A stretch of DNA of 64,000 bases. Source: Candidatus Nanopelagicales bacterium (lineage in GTDB: Bacteria > Actinomycetota > Actinomycetes > S36-B12). The notes beneath the pieces were generated by a model. The model was given only the letters and a program-made list of their open reading frames with translations. It ran no database searches and was not told the origin of the DNA. The position numbers and the translations under genes are program-made. The first letter of the stretch is position 1, and every line of letters starts with the position of its first letter. This document shows positions 36,947 through 45,818 of the stretch, piece after piece. The stretch is from positions 496,001-560,000 of the forward strand of contig JAGYJP010000002.1 in the NCBI GenBank assembly GCA_018402075.1, in the 5' to 3' direction.

Positions 36947-36950
36947 AATA

Positions 36951-36956
36951 TAGAAT
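36951..36956 (+). promoter_or_regulatory. Leaderless promoter of ppm1
   Basis: TAGAAT, then CTTCAC, then the ATG at 36963. It gives ppm1 an entry point independent of lnt. Confidence 0.5.
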
Positions 36957-36962
36957 CTTCAC

Positions 36963-37757
36963 ATGGCCATGCTAGAGAATCACATTGAATCCGATGGGAT
37001 CAGTGAACTAGGTCGTTTGTTGGTTATCATCCCGACGTATAACGAAATTCAATCTCTGCCCCTCATCTTGATCCGTATAAGGACATCGGTGCCTGAGGCC
37101 GAGATTTTGATCGTCGATGACAATTCACCCGACGGGACTGGCGAGTTGGCTCAAACCCACGCGGATGCCGATTCACAGATTCACGTGATGCACCGTCTTG
37201 GCAAAGATGGACTTGGAGCGGCATATCTATCTGGCTTCGCTTGGGGCCTTCAACAAGGATTCGATGTCATTGTCGAGATGGATGCTGATGGTTCACATCA
37301 ACCAGAGCAGCTCCCTGTATTACTCGATGCCCTAAGGAACGCTGATCTAGTCCTAGGGTCACGGTGGGTTCCAGGCGGAGGCACTAGGAATTGGTCTCGA
37401 AGCCGAGAGATCTTGTCTCGAGGCGGAAATTCCTATACCAAAATGATGCTCGGTCTGGACATCAATGATTCCACAGGTGGCTATCGAGCCTTTCGTTCTG
37501 AGACGCTCCGGAAGCTCGATCTCAATGAAGTTGCCTCCCAAGGGTATTGTTTTCAGGTTGACCTTGCCTGGAGAGCATCACAACGGGGCTTAGTAGTTAC
37601 AGAAGTGCCGATCATTTTTGTGGAAAGAGAAATAGGCACAAGCAAGATGAGTCGTAAGATCGTGACCGAGGCTTTATGGCGGGTCACTCTCTGGGGCGTA
37701 GAACGACGTGCGAAACAGATGAAGAGGGCTTTGTCCCCGAAACGCGGTTCGCGCTAA
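36963..37757 (+). CDS. ppm1: Polyprenol monophosphomannose synthase
   Basis: A 264-residue GT2 glycosyltransferase of the dolichol-phosphate-mannose synthase type. It transfers mannose from GDP-mannose to polyprenyl phosphate to feed extracytoplasmic mannosylation. Visible are LVIIPTYNE, LIVDDNSPDGT, the metal-binding EMDADGSH, and NDSTGGYRAFRSETL. No C-terminal membrane domain is present. It is 16 bases after lnt, mirroring the fused mycobacterial Lnt-Ppm1. Its stop codon overlaps the fxsA start (TAATG). Confidence 0.92.
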   Translation: MAMLENHIESDGISELGRLLVIIPTYNEIQSLPLILIRIRTSVPEAEILIVDDNSPDGTGELAQTHADADSQIHVMHRLGKDGLGAAYLSGFAWGLQQGFDVIVEMDADGSHQPEQLPVLLDALRNADLVLGSRWVPGGGTRNWSRSREILSRGGNSYTKMMLGLDINDSTGGYRAFRSETLRKLDLNEVASQGYCFQVDLAWRASQRGLVVTEVPIIFVEREIGTSKMSRKIVTEALWRVTLWGVERRAKQMKRALSPKRGSR

Positions 37758-38230
37758 TGTTCATACGTCGCCTGGTGATCTTTGGGTATCCACTATCTGA
37801 ATTACTCATGCTGTTGTTAGTTGCAACACTAATTGGTTGGCCGCTTGCGTTGCTTCTGCTCATTGCAGGAATTCCTGCAGGAGCTGCCCTTATCCGAAAT
37901 GCTGCCGCTAAATCCACTCTCCTGCGCGATGCCCCAAATGTTAAACGTACCCCAATCACTCAATCAGGCACCGGTATGTTTCTGTCGGGCCTATTGATCA
38001 TGATTCCGGGCTTTATCACCGATGTCATTGGGCTCCTTTTGCTTGTTCCATCCGTGCAACGTTGGATTATTAGACATGCCGGCACTTGGCTTGAGGCAAG
38101 AATGATGAGAGTCCCTGGGTTTACCGCCTATGCGCAAGGAGACGTGATTCAAGGAGAAGTTTTTTCCGATGACTGCGAACATGGGAAGGGTGAGGAGCCA
38201 CTAGGCCCCTCACCCGAAATTTCCCGCTAG
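37757..38230 (+). CDS. fxsA: FxsA family membrane protein
   Basis: A 157-residue cytoplasmic membrane protein. Visible features are GYPLSELLMLLLVATLIGWPLALLLLIAGIPAGAALIR (two hydrophobic segments), GTGMFLSGLLIMIPGFITDVIGLLLLVPSVQRWI, and a charged C-terminus. FxsA was named as a suppressor of phage F exclusion in E. coli; its basic role is unknown. ATG 37757 shares an A with the ppm1 stop. The order ppm1-fxsA-(convergent) rbpA is conserved in actinobacteria. Confidence 0.9.
   Translation: MFIRRLVIFGYPLSELLMLLLVATLIGWPLALLLLIAGIPAGAALIRNAAAKSTLLRDAPNVKRTPITQSGTGMFLSGLLIMIPGFITDVIGLLLLVPSVQRWIIRHAGTWLEARMMRVPGFTAYAQGDVIQGEVFSDDCEHGKGEEPLGPSPEISR
38188..38215. terminator. Hairpin at the fxsA/rbpA convergent ends
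   Basis: GGGTGAGG at 38188-38195 pairs with CCTCACCC at 38208-38215, giving an eight-pair GC-rich stem with a 12-base loop. It lies inside the last codons of fxsA, 15 bases before its end, and downstream of the rbpA stop. There is no T-run, so intrinsic termination is uncertain. Confidence 0.35.
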
Positions 38231-38587
38231 TTAAGCTGACTTCTTAAGCGGCGATTCCCGCATTTCATTAAGAAGAGCCAAGCGTTCATTATAAATTTCT
38301 TCAAGTTCCTTCAGAGTGCGCCGCTCAAGCAACATGTCCCAGTGAGTCCGCACATATCGTTCCTCTGGTTTCTCTGGAGCAACTTCATGAGGTCTGGTGG
38401 CAATGGCCCCACATCGACAATCCCATTGGTAGGGAATCTCTTCGGCTTCAGTAGACAATGGCACTATTGATTTATGCCCCTGCGGGCACAGATATGTCAC
38501 CATGACTCTTTCAGCGGCAGGAACATTGTCGTCACGCTCAAGGCTGAGCGCCCCAAGCCGCGTTCCACGCATCGAGGTCTCAATCAT
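38231..38587 (-). CDS. rbpA: RNA polymerase-binding protein RbpA
   Basis: A 118-residue actinobacterial transcription factor that binds RNA polymerase and the principal sigma factor and stabilises the open promoter complex. Visible are the N-terminal RGTRLGALS, the core with Cys34 in YLCPQGH and WDCRCGA (Cys57, Cys59), the basic linker, and the sigma-interaction helix THWDMLLERRTLKELEEIYNERLALL; it ends KKSA as in Streptomyces. The second cysteine pair is CxC, where many homologues have CxxC. AAGGAAAGGGG precedes the ATG at 38587. Confidence 0.95.
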   Translation of the reverse strand: MIETSMRGTRLGALSLERDDNVPAAERVMVTYLCPQGHKSIVPLSTEAEEIPYQWDCRCGAIATRPHEVAPEKPEERYVRTHWDMLLERRTLKELEEIYNERLALLNEMRESPLKKSA

Positions 38588-38632
38588 TGTCGGGCCCCTT
38601 TCCTTCTGGCAGTTGGCCTTTTGTGTACATAT

Positions 38633-38658
38633 GACGCTTCCTAGTGAGTACAGGTTCC
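38633..38658 (-). promoter_or_regulatory. Candidate SigR/SigH-type promoter of rbpA
   Basis: On the minus strand GGAAC (38658-38654), 18 bases, then GTC (38635-38633), close to the actinobacterial SigR/SigH consensus GGAAY-N18-GTT. The leader to the ATG would be about 40 bases. Streptomyces rbpA is known to belong to the SigR regulon. Confidence 0.45.
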
Positions 38659-38733
38659 ACTGGGAAAAAGTTGTGGCATTGATTACAAAAATGTGATGTA
38701 GGTCACACACATGTTTGGCATAGAGACTTCAGA

Positions 38734-38739
38734 TAGCCT
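38734..38739 (+). promoter_or_regulatory. Leaderless promoter of the TMEM175-like gene
   Basis: TAGCCT, then TTGGAC, then the ATG at 38746. Confidence 0.45.
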
Positions 38740-38745
38740 TTGGAC

Positions 38746-39435
38746 ATGGCTGAACCTCGGAATCTTGTGATACATCGTGGAAGAGACCTCGATCGCTTGG
38801 TGAACTTCACCGATGCCGTCGTAGCTGTGGCCATCACTGTCCTGGTTCTACCCATTGCTGATCTCGCCGTTAATTCGGCCGAACCGACCGTGTGGGCGGT
38901 ATTGGGGGACAACAGCGGTCATGTCATCACCTTTTTCTTCACATTTGTCGTGGTTGCAGTCATGTGGCGAGCCCACAACAAGGTGTTCAACCGATTATCG
39001 GGCTTCGACAACAGGATCTTTTGGTACAACTTGGCATGGTTAGCGGCCATTGCATTTCTTCCCGTCACCAGCAACCTTTATGGGTCTGCAAATGCCGCGG
39101 GGGAGCGTGCTTGGGGGGGTGGCGCCGATTTAGGGGGATCGGGGCTGCTGTACTGGAGTTCGCTCGGCATTGTGTCAATTTGGGGGACAGCAATCGCCGC
39201 TCACGCCCAGCGACACCCGGAACTCACAGAGCCCCAGCTTGACGCTCCGCAAAAAGGAAATTCAGAGGCTGTTGCGCCACCGACTAGTCCAGTTTTTCGA
39301 GATTGGAGGCTGAGAAACCGAGGGCTAGCATTTGCAGCCTATTTCTTCCTCATTGGTCTGGTCTCACTCGTCTCTCCGGTTATTGCCAGCTATATGCCAT
39401 TGGGGATATTCGTTGTCGGCAGGATCATGCGTTAA
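38746..39435 (+). CDS. TMEM175/DUF1211 family potassium channel-like protein
   Basis: A 229-residue membrane protein of the bacterial TMEM175 family. The signature first helix is RLVNFTDAVVAVAITVLVLPIAD, containing the FTDAVxAxA version of the FSD motif, followed by FFFTFVVVAVMWRAHNKVFNRL and the later helices. Six membrane segments are expected, and family members assemble as tetrameric potassium channels. It is divergent from rbpA and convergent with the small membrane protein at 39432, sharing four bases. Confidence 0.87.
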   Translation: MAEPRNLVIHRGRDLDRLVNFTDAVVAVAITVLVLPIADLAVNSAEPTVWAVLGDNSGHVITFFFTFVVVAVMWRAHNKVFNRLSGFDNRIFWYNLAWLAAIAFLPVTSNLYGSANAAGERAWGGGADLGGSGLLYWSSLGIVSIWGTAIAAHAQRHPELTEPQLDAPQKGNSEAVAPPTSPVFRDWRLRNRGLAFAAYFFLIGLVSLVSPVIASYMPLGIFVVGRIMR

Positions 39436-39710
39436 GCCGACTTTTCACCCTTGGCAAGCTCACTGAAGTTGAAGTACCAGATATAAAAGATGCCCAGCGC
39501 GGGCGCGACCAGAATCATGAGAAATGGAACTGCACCCCCTTCGCCACCGCTAATGAACCCGAACCCAGCGGCCATGACTGCGATCATCAATATGACGATT
39601 CCCAGGGTAAAGAGATAGCGTTGCGGCCGACGAATTGACCACGGCTGTGGACGCTGCTCGGACAAGTCTTGTTGGGGATCCTTTTGGTGAGGTTCAGTCT
39701 CATTGCTCAT
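39432..39710 (-). CDS. Small two-helix membrane protein, uncharacterised
   Basis: A 92-residue protein: a polar N-terminus rich in Gln, Asp and Pro (about 1-32), two hydrophobic segments (LFTLGIVILMIAVMAAGFGFI and VPFLMILVAPALGIFYIW), a glycine-rich hairpin between them, and a short charged tail. I do not recognise a family. It is transcribed towards the TMEM175-like gene and shares the TTAA stop overlap. Its start lies about 50 bases from the palindrome at 39759-39772. Confidence 0.6.
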   Translation of the reverse strand: MSNETEPHQKDPQQDLSEQRPQPWSIRRPQRYLFTLGIVILMIAVMAAGFGFISGGEGGAVPFLMILVAPALGIFYIWYFNFSELAKGEKSA

Positions 39711-39758
39711 GAGCTATTCATAGTGCATCTCACGCTCGTCTGCATGCTCTATACGCCG

Positions 39759-39772
39759 ATAATGTACATTAT
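39759..39772. promoter_or_regulatory. Perfect 14-bp palindrome, candidate operator
   Basis: ATAATGTACATTAT is fully self-complementary and lies in the divergent gap between the small membrane protein gene and trhO. Such a site suits a dimeric regulator; which one is unknown. Confidence 0.35.
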
Positions 39773-39826
39773 GTCATATTCAAACAGAGGGCAAATACGG
39801 GATTCCCCCCAAAAAACTACTTCCAC

Positions 39827-40744
39827 ATGAATTGTGCAATTATTCGAACTATGGCGGGACAACCTCACAAGATCCTCCTGTATTACGTATTTCGCCCACT
39901 GAGTGATCCGATCGCAGTTTCCATGTGGCAGGGGGAACTCTGTGAGCGTTTGGGATTACGGGGTCGGATTATCGTTGCCCCTCACGGAATCAATGGCACT
40001 GTTGGTGGAGAAGTTGAATCGCTGATCCAGTACGTCAAGGCCACCAAGTCATATCCGGGTTTCCAGGACATCGACTTTAAGTGGTCGAATGGCCACGCAC
40101 ACGATTTTCCGCGCCTAAGGGTGAAGGTGCGCGACGAAGTTGTGGCCTTCGGCATTCCAGATGAAATTAAAGTCACCTCCGAAGGGGTGCTTGGTGGTGG
40201 CCATCGTCTAAACCCTTTCCAACTGCACGAATTGGTCGATTCGCGTGGCGACGACGTAGTGTTCTTCGATGGTAGAAATGCCTTCGAGGCAAGAATCGGC
40301 AGATTCAAGAATGCGATCATTCCAGATACTCGCACAACTCACGACTTCATTCGGGAGATCGAAAGCGGAACGTTTGATCACTTGAAAAGTCGCCCAATCG
40401 TGACTTACTGCACGGGAGGAATTAGGTGCGAAATCCTCTCCACAGCAATGAAAAACCGCGGCTTTTGTGAGGTATACCAACTTGATGGCGGTATTGCACG
40501 ATATGGGGAAGCTTTCGGTTCAAAGGGATTGTGGGAGGGCAGTCTTTATGTATTTGATCGCCGGATGACCATTGATTTTGATCCAGATGCCACTGTCATT
40601 GGGCAGTGCGAATACTGCAATTGTCCAACAAAGAATTTTTACAACTGTTCAGATCTCATGTGTAGAACTTTGACATTAATGTGTGACCCATGTCGGGATT
40701 CCCACTCATCAGCAACATGCCTGCACCAGGACTTATTCGCCTAG
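39827..40744 (+). CDS. trhO: tRNA uridine(34) hydroxylase, rhodanese-like
   Basis: A 305-residue YceA/TrhO family protein. It catalyses oxygen-dependent hydroxylation of U34 in some tRNAs. An N-terminal acylphosphatase-like domain ([12 protein letters not shown]...[19 protein letters not shown] strand) is followed by a rhodanese domain with the active-site loop YCTGGIRCE, and a C-terminal cysteine cluster ([29 protein letters not shown]). The start is either ATG 39827 or ATG 39851 (MAGQPHK); neither has a clear ribosome-binding site. Confidence 0.9.
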   Translation: MNCAIIRTMAGQPHKILLYYVFRPLSDPIAVSMWQGELCERLGLRGRIIVAPHGINGTVGGEVESLIQYVKATKSYPGFQDIDFKWSNGHAHDFPRLRVKVRDEVVAFGIPDEIKVTSEGVLGGGHRLNPFQLHELVDSRGDDVVFFDGRNAFEARIGRFKNAIIPDTRTTHDFIREIESGTFDHLKSRPIVTYCTGGIRCEILSTAMKNRGFCEVYQLDGGIARYGEAFGSKGLWEGSLYVFDRRMTIDFDPDATVIGQCEYCNCPTKNFYNCSDLMCRTLTLMCDPCRDSHSSATCLHQDLFA

Positions 40745-40754
40745 TCGGGGCGTG

Positions 40755-43619
40755 TTACACCGATGCAAGTTCTTCCGGCCGCGGACAACTGCACACCAAA
40801 TTCCTATCTCCGTAAGCACCATCAATTCTACCTACTGGAGACCAATACTTATTGGAGCGAAGGGAAGGTAGCGGATATGCGGCAACAGTCGCCGAATACG
40901 GAAATTGCGTTCCCTCGAGTAGCATGGCTGCGGTGTGCGGAGCGTTAGTCAAGGGATTGTTATCTGCGGGCCACTCCCCCCGTTGCACCTGTTCGATCTC
41001 GTTCTTAATAGAAATCATGGCGCTACAGAACCGATCGAGCTCAAAAAGATTCTCGCTCTCGGTTGGCTCAATCATGAGCGTGCCGGCTACGGGGAAACTC
41101 ATGGTCGGTGCATGGAAACCGTAATCAATTAATCGTTTTGCAATATCGTCGACTGATATTCCTGTATCTGCAGTGATTGGTCGAATATCGATAATGCACT
41201 CGTGAGCAACAAGTCCATTTGCACCTGTATAAAGAATTGGAAAATGTTCGGATAGGCGACTTGCAATATAATTCGCTGAGAGAATCGCGATCTTGGTTGC
41301 ATGTAGCAATCCCTCTGCACCCATCATTCGAATATAACTCCATGGAATTGGCAATATACCTGCACTTCCCCATGGTGCACCGCTCACAGGACCAACACCG
41401 CCGTCGCTATAACCCGCACCCAATGGTCCACTTTCCGGACGAAGGGGATGTGAGGGCATGAAAGGGGCTAAATGAGCACGAACACCTATTGGTCCGACGC
41501 CCGGCCCTCCCCCGCCATGCGGAATACAGAAGGTCTTGTGCAAATTCAAGTGTGAGACGTCTGCTCCAAATTTACCCGGTTGGGCTAATCCCACTAAGGC
41601 ATTGAGGTTTGCTCCATCAACATAAACTTGCCCACCCGCATCATGTACCAATGCACATATCTCAGAAACCTCTGCTTCAAAAACTCCATGTGTAGATGGA
41701 TATGTGATCATCAAAGCGGCCAAACGATCACCGTGGTCAACAATCTTCTGTTGCAGATCTGCAAGATCAACATTTCCTTGGCCATCACAGGACACAACGA
41801 CCACACGCATGCCTGCCATAACAGCACTCGCAGCATTTGTTCCATGCGCGCTACTTGGAATGAGACAGACATCGCGCTGGGTGTGCCCCTCGGCTTCATG
41901 AAAGGCCTTGATGGCCAGGAGACCTGCAAATTCACCCTGCGATCCAGCATTGGGCTGCAGAGAAATTGCGTCGTAGCCTGTTATGGCTACAAGATCAGAT
42001 TCCAATTCCCGAATCAATTCAACATAGCCATTTGCTTGTTCCAATGGAGCGAATGGATGGATATTTGCAAATTCCGGCCAAGTTATTGGCTCCATTTCCG
42101 TAGTAGCGTTCAACTTCATGGTGCAACTACCCAGCGGAATCATTGAGCGGTCCAGCGCAATATCTTTGTCAGCAAGTGACCGCATGTATCGCAACAAAGA
42201 AGTCTCACTATGGTGTTGGTTAAAAACTGGGTGAGTGAGAAAAGAGCTCCTCCGGACAAGAACATCCGCGAATCCTGTTTCGCTATCTGCCTCAAAGCTA
42301 CTCACGGAATTTATTCCCCAGGCAAGAAGTAAAGCCTCAAGATCCTGAGTCTTAGTGGTTTCATCGACAGACACAGCTACCGTACGACTATTTACCGTTC
42401 GGACATTTATTCCGATCGATAATGCGCGTTCGACAAGATCTTGTGAATCTACGTCTGTGATCGTGACTGTGTCAAAGAATGAATCGCTTAAAGTATTTAA
42501 TCCCCCATGAACAAGATTATCGGCAAAGAAGCGAGCCTTGGCATGGACGATCTTGGCGATACTTTGAAGGCCCGATGGACCGTGATAGGCAGCATACATT
42601 CCCGAGATGACGGCAAGTAATACTTGCGCGGTGCAAATATTGCTTGTGGCTTTTTCTCTCCGAATATGTTGCTCGCGAGTTTGGAGAGCCAAGCGATATC
42701 CAGGATCTCCATTGACATCGAGGCTTACGCCCACGAGTCTACCGGGGAGACTTCGTTCTAATCCTGCCCTCACCGCCATAAAACCAGCGTGAGGTCCTCC
42801 GAACCCAAAAGGCACTCCAAATCTTTGCGCAGATCCAACTACGCAGTCAGCCCCCATCTCCCCCGGAGGTACAAGAAGCGTGAGTGCCAAGAGATCGGTC
42901 GTCACTATTGCTAAGGCCCCCCGATCCTTTACCCGAGCAATGTCATCGCGAATGTCTCGGATCTCTCCTGATGATCCTGGGTATGCGAATATCACACCGG
43001 AAATATCTCCGTCTGGTAATGGTGTTCCTGCACTCCATGTAGTGACGGTGATATTTAATGGCTTTGCCCTTGTCGTAAGAACAGCCAATATCTGTGGGTG
43101 CACGTCCGCATCAATAACAATGTGTGTCGAATTCTTGGGGCCGTGGCGCAAAGCTAGAGTCATGGCCTCGGCGACAGCCGTGGGTTCATCGAGTAGTGAT
43201 GCTCCCGCGACAGGTAATCCCGTGAGATCTTCAATCATTGTTTGAAAATTTATGAGTGCCTCAAGCCTCCCCTGCGAGATTTCGGGCTGATACGGGGTGT
43301 AAGCCGTGTACCAAGCTGGATTCTCCAAAATATTCCGTTTAATAACCGCTGGTGTATGAGTGTTGTAATAACCCAAGCCAATCATTGACGTGACTACGTG
43401 ATTACGGCTTGCCAAGTCTTTAGCTCTTTGGATTACCTGAACTTCAGTCATAGGTTCGGGAAGGTGCAATTTCTCTTCCATCCGGATTACCTGTGGAACA
43501 ACGGCGTCGATGAAATCATTGAGGCTTTCGTAGCCAAGCCGCCGCAACATATGCTCAACATCAGTTGGTCGCGGCCCAATATGTCGGCGGTCAAAACGAT
43601 CATCTGTGGACATCTGCAT
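40755..43619 (-). CDS. gcvP: Glycine dehydrogenase (decarboxylating), P protein
   Basis: A 954-residue fused-type P protein that decarboxylates glycine with PLP and passes the aminomethyl group to the lipoyl arm of GcvH (46317). The N-terminal half begins [19 protein letters not shown] and has [11 protein letters not shown] and [23 protein letters not shown]. The C-terminal half has [12 protein letters not shown] and [25 protein letters not shown] with the PLP lysine. GGGAGG lies six bases before ATG 43619. A glycine riboswitch precedes it. GcvT and Lpd are not in this window. Confidence 0.96.
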   Translation of the reverse strand: MQMSTDDRFDRRHIGPRPTDVEHMLRRLGYESLNDFIDAVVPQVIRMEEKLHLPEPMTEVQVIQRAKDLASRNHVVTSMIGLGYYNTHTPAVIKRNILENPAWYTAYTPYQPEISQGRLEALINFQTMIEDLTGLPVAGASLLDEPTAVAEAMTLALRHGPKNSTHIVIDADVHPQILAVLTTRAKPLNITVTTWSAGTPLPDGDISGVIFAYPGSSGEIRDIRDDIARVKDRGALAIVTTDLLALTLLVPPGEMGADCVVGSAQRFGVPFGFGGPHAGFMAVRAGLERSLPGRLVGVSLDVNGDPGYRLALQTREQHIRREKATSNICTAQVLLAVISGMYAAYHGPSGLQSIAKIVHAKARFFADNLVHGGLNTLSDSFFDTVTITDVDSQDLVERALSIGINVRTVNSRTVAVSVDETTKTQDLEALLLAWGINSVSSFEADSETGFADVLVRRSSFLTHPVFNQHHSETSLLRYMRSLADKDIALDRSMIPLGSCTMKLNATTEMEPITWPEFANIHPFAPLEQANGYVELIRELESDLVAITGYDAISLQPNAGSQGEFAGLLAIKAFHEAEGHTQRDVCLIPSSAHGTNAASAVMAGMRVVVVSCDGQGNVDLADLQQKIVDHGDRLAALMITYPSTHGVFEAEVSEICALVHDAGGQVYVDGANLNALVGLAQPGKFGADVSHLNLHKTFCIPHGGGGPGVGPIGVRAHLAPFMPSHPLRPESGPLGAGYSDGGVGPVSGAPWGSAGILPIPWSYIRMMGAEGLLHATKIAILSANYIASRLSEHFPILYTGANGLVAHECIIDIRPITADTGISVDDIAKRLIDYGFHAPTMSFPVAGTLMIEPTESENLFELDRFCSAMISIKNEIEQVQRGEWPADNNPLTNAPHTAAMLLEGTQFPYSATVAAYPLPSLRSNKYWSPVGRIDGAYGDRNLVCSCPRPEELASV

Positions 43620-43625
43620 AAGTAA

Positions 43626-43672
43626 CCTCCCGGTAGACAGCGTGCATTACGCACCCCATCTGTTAACCGGGT
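43626..43672 (-). promoter_or_regulatory. Proposed SD-sequestering stem-loop (riboswitch expression platform)
   Basis: Minus-strand ACCCGG (43672-43667) can pair with CCGGGA-side sequence ACCGGG (43634-43629), continued inward by ACAG/CTGT and GTGC/GCAC around a GTAAT loop. The 3' strand includes the GGG of the gcvP ribosome-binding site GGGAGG (43631-43626). The competing pairing is a GGGTGTACCC hairpin directly after the aptamer. Confidence 0.4.
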
Positions 43673-43675
43673 ACA

Positions 43676-43828
43676 CCCGACCTGAGAGTTTCACCGCATT
43701 GCGGTTTTCACCTTCGGTGCAATCCAAGGACTGCTTTTCAGATTTGCCTCTTTAACGCGGTTCATTTGCCTGAGAGTTTGGTGGGGCCTTGCTCCTTCGG
43801 CGGCTGATTTCTGCTCTCTCCCGCGTTA
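43676..43828 (-). ncRNA. Tandem glycine riboswitch
   Basis: The minus-strand leader of gcvP contains two glycine aptamers in a row. The first has GCGGGAGAG, GCCGCCGAAGGAGCAA and AACTCTCAGGCAAA; the second has GCACCGAAGGTGAAAACC and AAACTCTCAGGTC. The repeated CCGAAGG and CTCTCAGG elements are the conserved core of each aptamer. Tandem glycine riboswitches are usually ON switches for glycine cleavage genes, as fits gcvP directly downstream. Ends are approximate. Confidence 0.93.
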
Positions 43829-43845
43829 CTTTATTCAGCAGCGTC

Positions 43846-43873
43846 AGTGTAGCAAATTCAATGCATATGTAAA
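43846..43873 (-). promoter_or_regulatory. Promoter of the riboswitch-gcvP transcript
   Basis: On the minus strand TTTACA (43873-43868), 16 bases, TACACT (43851-43846). Transcription would start near 43839, ten or so bases before the first aptamer. It lies directly after the stop of the upstream MerR gene. Confidence 0.55.
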
Positions 43874-44479
43874 TCAGACAGCAGCTCTTGCGGCGCGTCG
43901 CTCGGCCAATTCATCTGTCGAGGGCAAAAAGACGGTGCCATCTTCGGGCTGTTCACCAGGAAGGTTGGCAAGGTTTCCCTCAACTTCTTTCCAGACGCTT
44001 CCGATAGCGATGCCGAATACCCCTTGTCCGCCACGCACGAGGTCAATAACTTCATCTTCGCTGGTGCATTCGTAGATGCTGGCACCATCGCTCATGATGG
44101 TGAGTGACGAAAGATATTGGGCCTCACGAGAACTCAGGTGCTCCACGGCGATCCTGATATTTGGCAAGCTCACGCCAGTATCGATTAATCTCTTGACAAT
44201 TCGTAAAATGAGAATGTCCCGAAAACCGTATAAACGGTGAGAGCCGGATCCGTGGGCACCCTGAATGGATGGCACAACCAGGGCAGTACGTGCCCAGTAA
44301 TCCAATTGGCGGTAAGTGATACCAGCTGCCGCGCAGGCAGTCGGTCCTCGGTAACCAAGATCGGAGGGCACGACGGGCAATTCCACCTCATTGAACAAGG
44401 ACGTCTGTCCATCAGAGACGAACTCGCTACTAGATCGGACTCGAGCCCCACGCTTGTCAGCAACTTGATCTTCTAACAC
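43874..44479 (-). CDS. MerR family transcriptional regulator
   Basis: A 201-residue regulator with a winged-helix start at DLGYRGPTACAAAGITYRQLDYWARTALVVPS and SHRLYGFRDILILRIVKRLIDTGVSLPNIRIAVEHL, the MerR DNA-binding and coiled-coil regions. The C-terminal half lacks cysteine metal sites and resembles the Rv1830-type regulator of mycobacteria, which sits in the same cluster (garA, merR, nuclease, merR, gcvP). GTG 44479 follows AAGGAGG by five bases. The target is unknown. Confidence 0.88.
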   Translation of the reverse strand: MLEDQVADKRGARVRSSSEFVSDGQTSLFNEVELPVVPSDLGYRGPTACAAAGITYRQLDYWARTALVVPSIQGAHGSGSHRLYGFRDILILRIVKRLIDTGVSLPNIRIAVEHLSSREAQYLSSLTIMSDGASIYECTSEDEVIDLVRGGQGVFGIAIGSVWKEVEGNLANLPGEQPEDGTVFLPSTDELAERRAARAAV

Positions 44480-44587
44480 TTACGCCTCCTTGAGGATAGA
44501 CCCCGAATCTACGAAAGAGGTTCAACCAATCCTATTCGACACGCCCACCCGCTGGGTAGAGAACTCTCAACCTCAAGGTGATGGTCA

Positions 44588-45127
44588 TCATTGTTCATCA
44601 AAGTCCTCGGGTGATACTCCCTCAAGAAACTCTCGGAACTTTTCCACCTGATCTTCGGAAGCGCCTTCACTATCTGGATCGGCATCTGCCGGAATGCTCA
44701 CACCGGCTTCTTCAAGGACCGACTCATGGGCTGAAATCGGGACCTGTGCCCGGAGCGCCAGCGCAATGGCGTCAGATGGGCGCGCATTCACTTCCTGTGA
44801 AATACCGTCGGCCCTAATGAGGTCTATCACGGCATAAAAAACCCCATCGGTTAAATTGGTTATGCGAACGGCTGCGACCTGGGCACCGAGTGCGGAGATC
44901 ACGTCCAGCATCAAGTCATGGGTCAGTGGACGGGGAGGAACAACTCCCTGCTGTGCATACGCAATGGCCGTTGCTTCAACGGCCCCCACCCAGATAGGTA
45001 TGTAACGGTCCCCTGAGTCTTCTTGAAGCAGCACGATCGGGGAATTTGACGGCATTTCCATGCGAACACCTGCAACAGTTACCGGAATCACAAGCTCAGC
45101 GTAACCCTCAGAGCGCCTTTCAGCCAC
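44588..45127 (-). CDS. Bifunctional nuclease family protein (DUF151)
   Basis: A 179-residue protein of the bifunctional nuclease/DUF151 family. Core motifs are PIVLLQEDSGDRYIPIWVGAVEATAIAYAQQGVVPPRPLTHDLMLDVI and VNARPSDAIALALRAQVPI. Plant homologues show RNase and DNase activity; the bacterial role is unknown. The tail from about residue 145 is acidic. Its start overlaps the end of ftsR by eight bases. The arrangement matches mycobacterial Rv1829. Confidence 0.88.
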   Translation of the reverse strand: MAERRSEGYAELVIPVTVAGVRMEMPSNSPIVLLQEDSGDRYIPIWVGAVEATAIAYAQQGVVPPRPLTHDLMLDVISALGAQVAAVRITNLTDGVFYAVIDLIRADGISQEVNARPSDAIALALRAQVPISAHESVLEEAGVSIPADADPDSEGASEDQVEKFREFLEGVSPEDFDEQ

Positions 45128-45818
45128 TCCCCGAGCGAATTAGCTCGGCCCGAAGAAGAGCAGCATGCAATTGCACAAATAACGATGCTAATTCCCGCAC
45201 CGTCTGCTGGGCCCTGGCCTTGGAGTCTCGATCTCGGGGATGGGAAAAGGGTGTAGCTATTTGTTCCACCAATCCTGATTCACGATTGGCCACCACTCTA
45301 AATGAACGCAAATGCCGAGGTTCAACCCCGAATTCAGCCAATTTCGAGGCAATCATGCATATTTGTACGGCGTCCTCGTCAAAATGGCCCGCAGGGTTCG
45401 CCCAGACCAATCCGTCTTTTTCAAGAGCGGTGACCACACTTTCATCAAGTTGTGTCTCGTGAGCCAATTCGCTCCGCGTCAATCTGATCCGGCCAGCACC
45501 GGGACGGAAGTCATCGGGCCGGACGCCACCCGCCGATACAACTGGAGCAGCAAGCCCAGCATTTGTTGACTCTGCCTCCAATTGATCCTTAATTACTTTC
45601 AGTGGCAAATACTGATCCCTCTGCAGAGTCAAAACGGCTCGGAGTCGCGCAACATCGTGAGTGTCAAAACGACGATACCCGGATGCCGATCTAGCTGGAG
45701 TTATTAAGCCTTCTGTCTCAAGAAACCGAATCTTGCTTATGGAGACGTCAGGAAACTCTTTCTTGAGTAGTCCCAGTACTTCACCAATGCTGAGTGTGTT
45801 TTCCGCAGCGGATCCCAT
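45120..45818 (-). CDS. ftsR: MerR-like transcriptional regulator FtsR
   Basis: A 232-residue regulator with an N-terminal MerR-type helix-turn-helix (LSIGEVLGLLKKEFPDVSISKIRFLETEGLITPARSASGYRRFDTHDVARLRAVL), a linker of about 40 residues, a second helical region, and a C-terminus of repeated basic/acidic helices. In Corynebacterium the orthologue activates ftsZ and cell division. Its ATG overlaps the stop of the FHA gene (TGATG), so translation is coupled. Confidence 0.87.
   Translation of the reverse strand: MGSAAENTLSIGEVLGLLKKEFPDVSISKIRFLETEGLITPARSASGYRRFDTHDVARLRAVLTLQRDQYLPLKVIKDQLEAESTNAGLAAPVVSAGGVRPDDFRPGAGRIRLTRSELAHETQLDESVVTALEKDGLVWANPAGHFDEDAVQICMIASKLAEFGVEPRHLRSFRVVANRESGLVEQIATPFSHPRDRDSKARAQQTVRELASLFVQLHAALLRAELIRSGSG

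Noticed and set aside
41628..42146. 172-codon plus-strand frame opposite gcvP
   Set aside because: Antisense to the conserved SCTMKLNA region of GcvP; rich in Cys, His and Asn, no promoter or ribosome-binding site.
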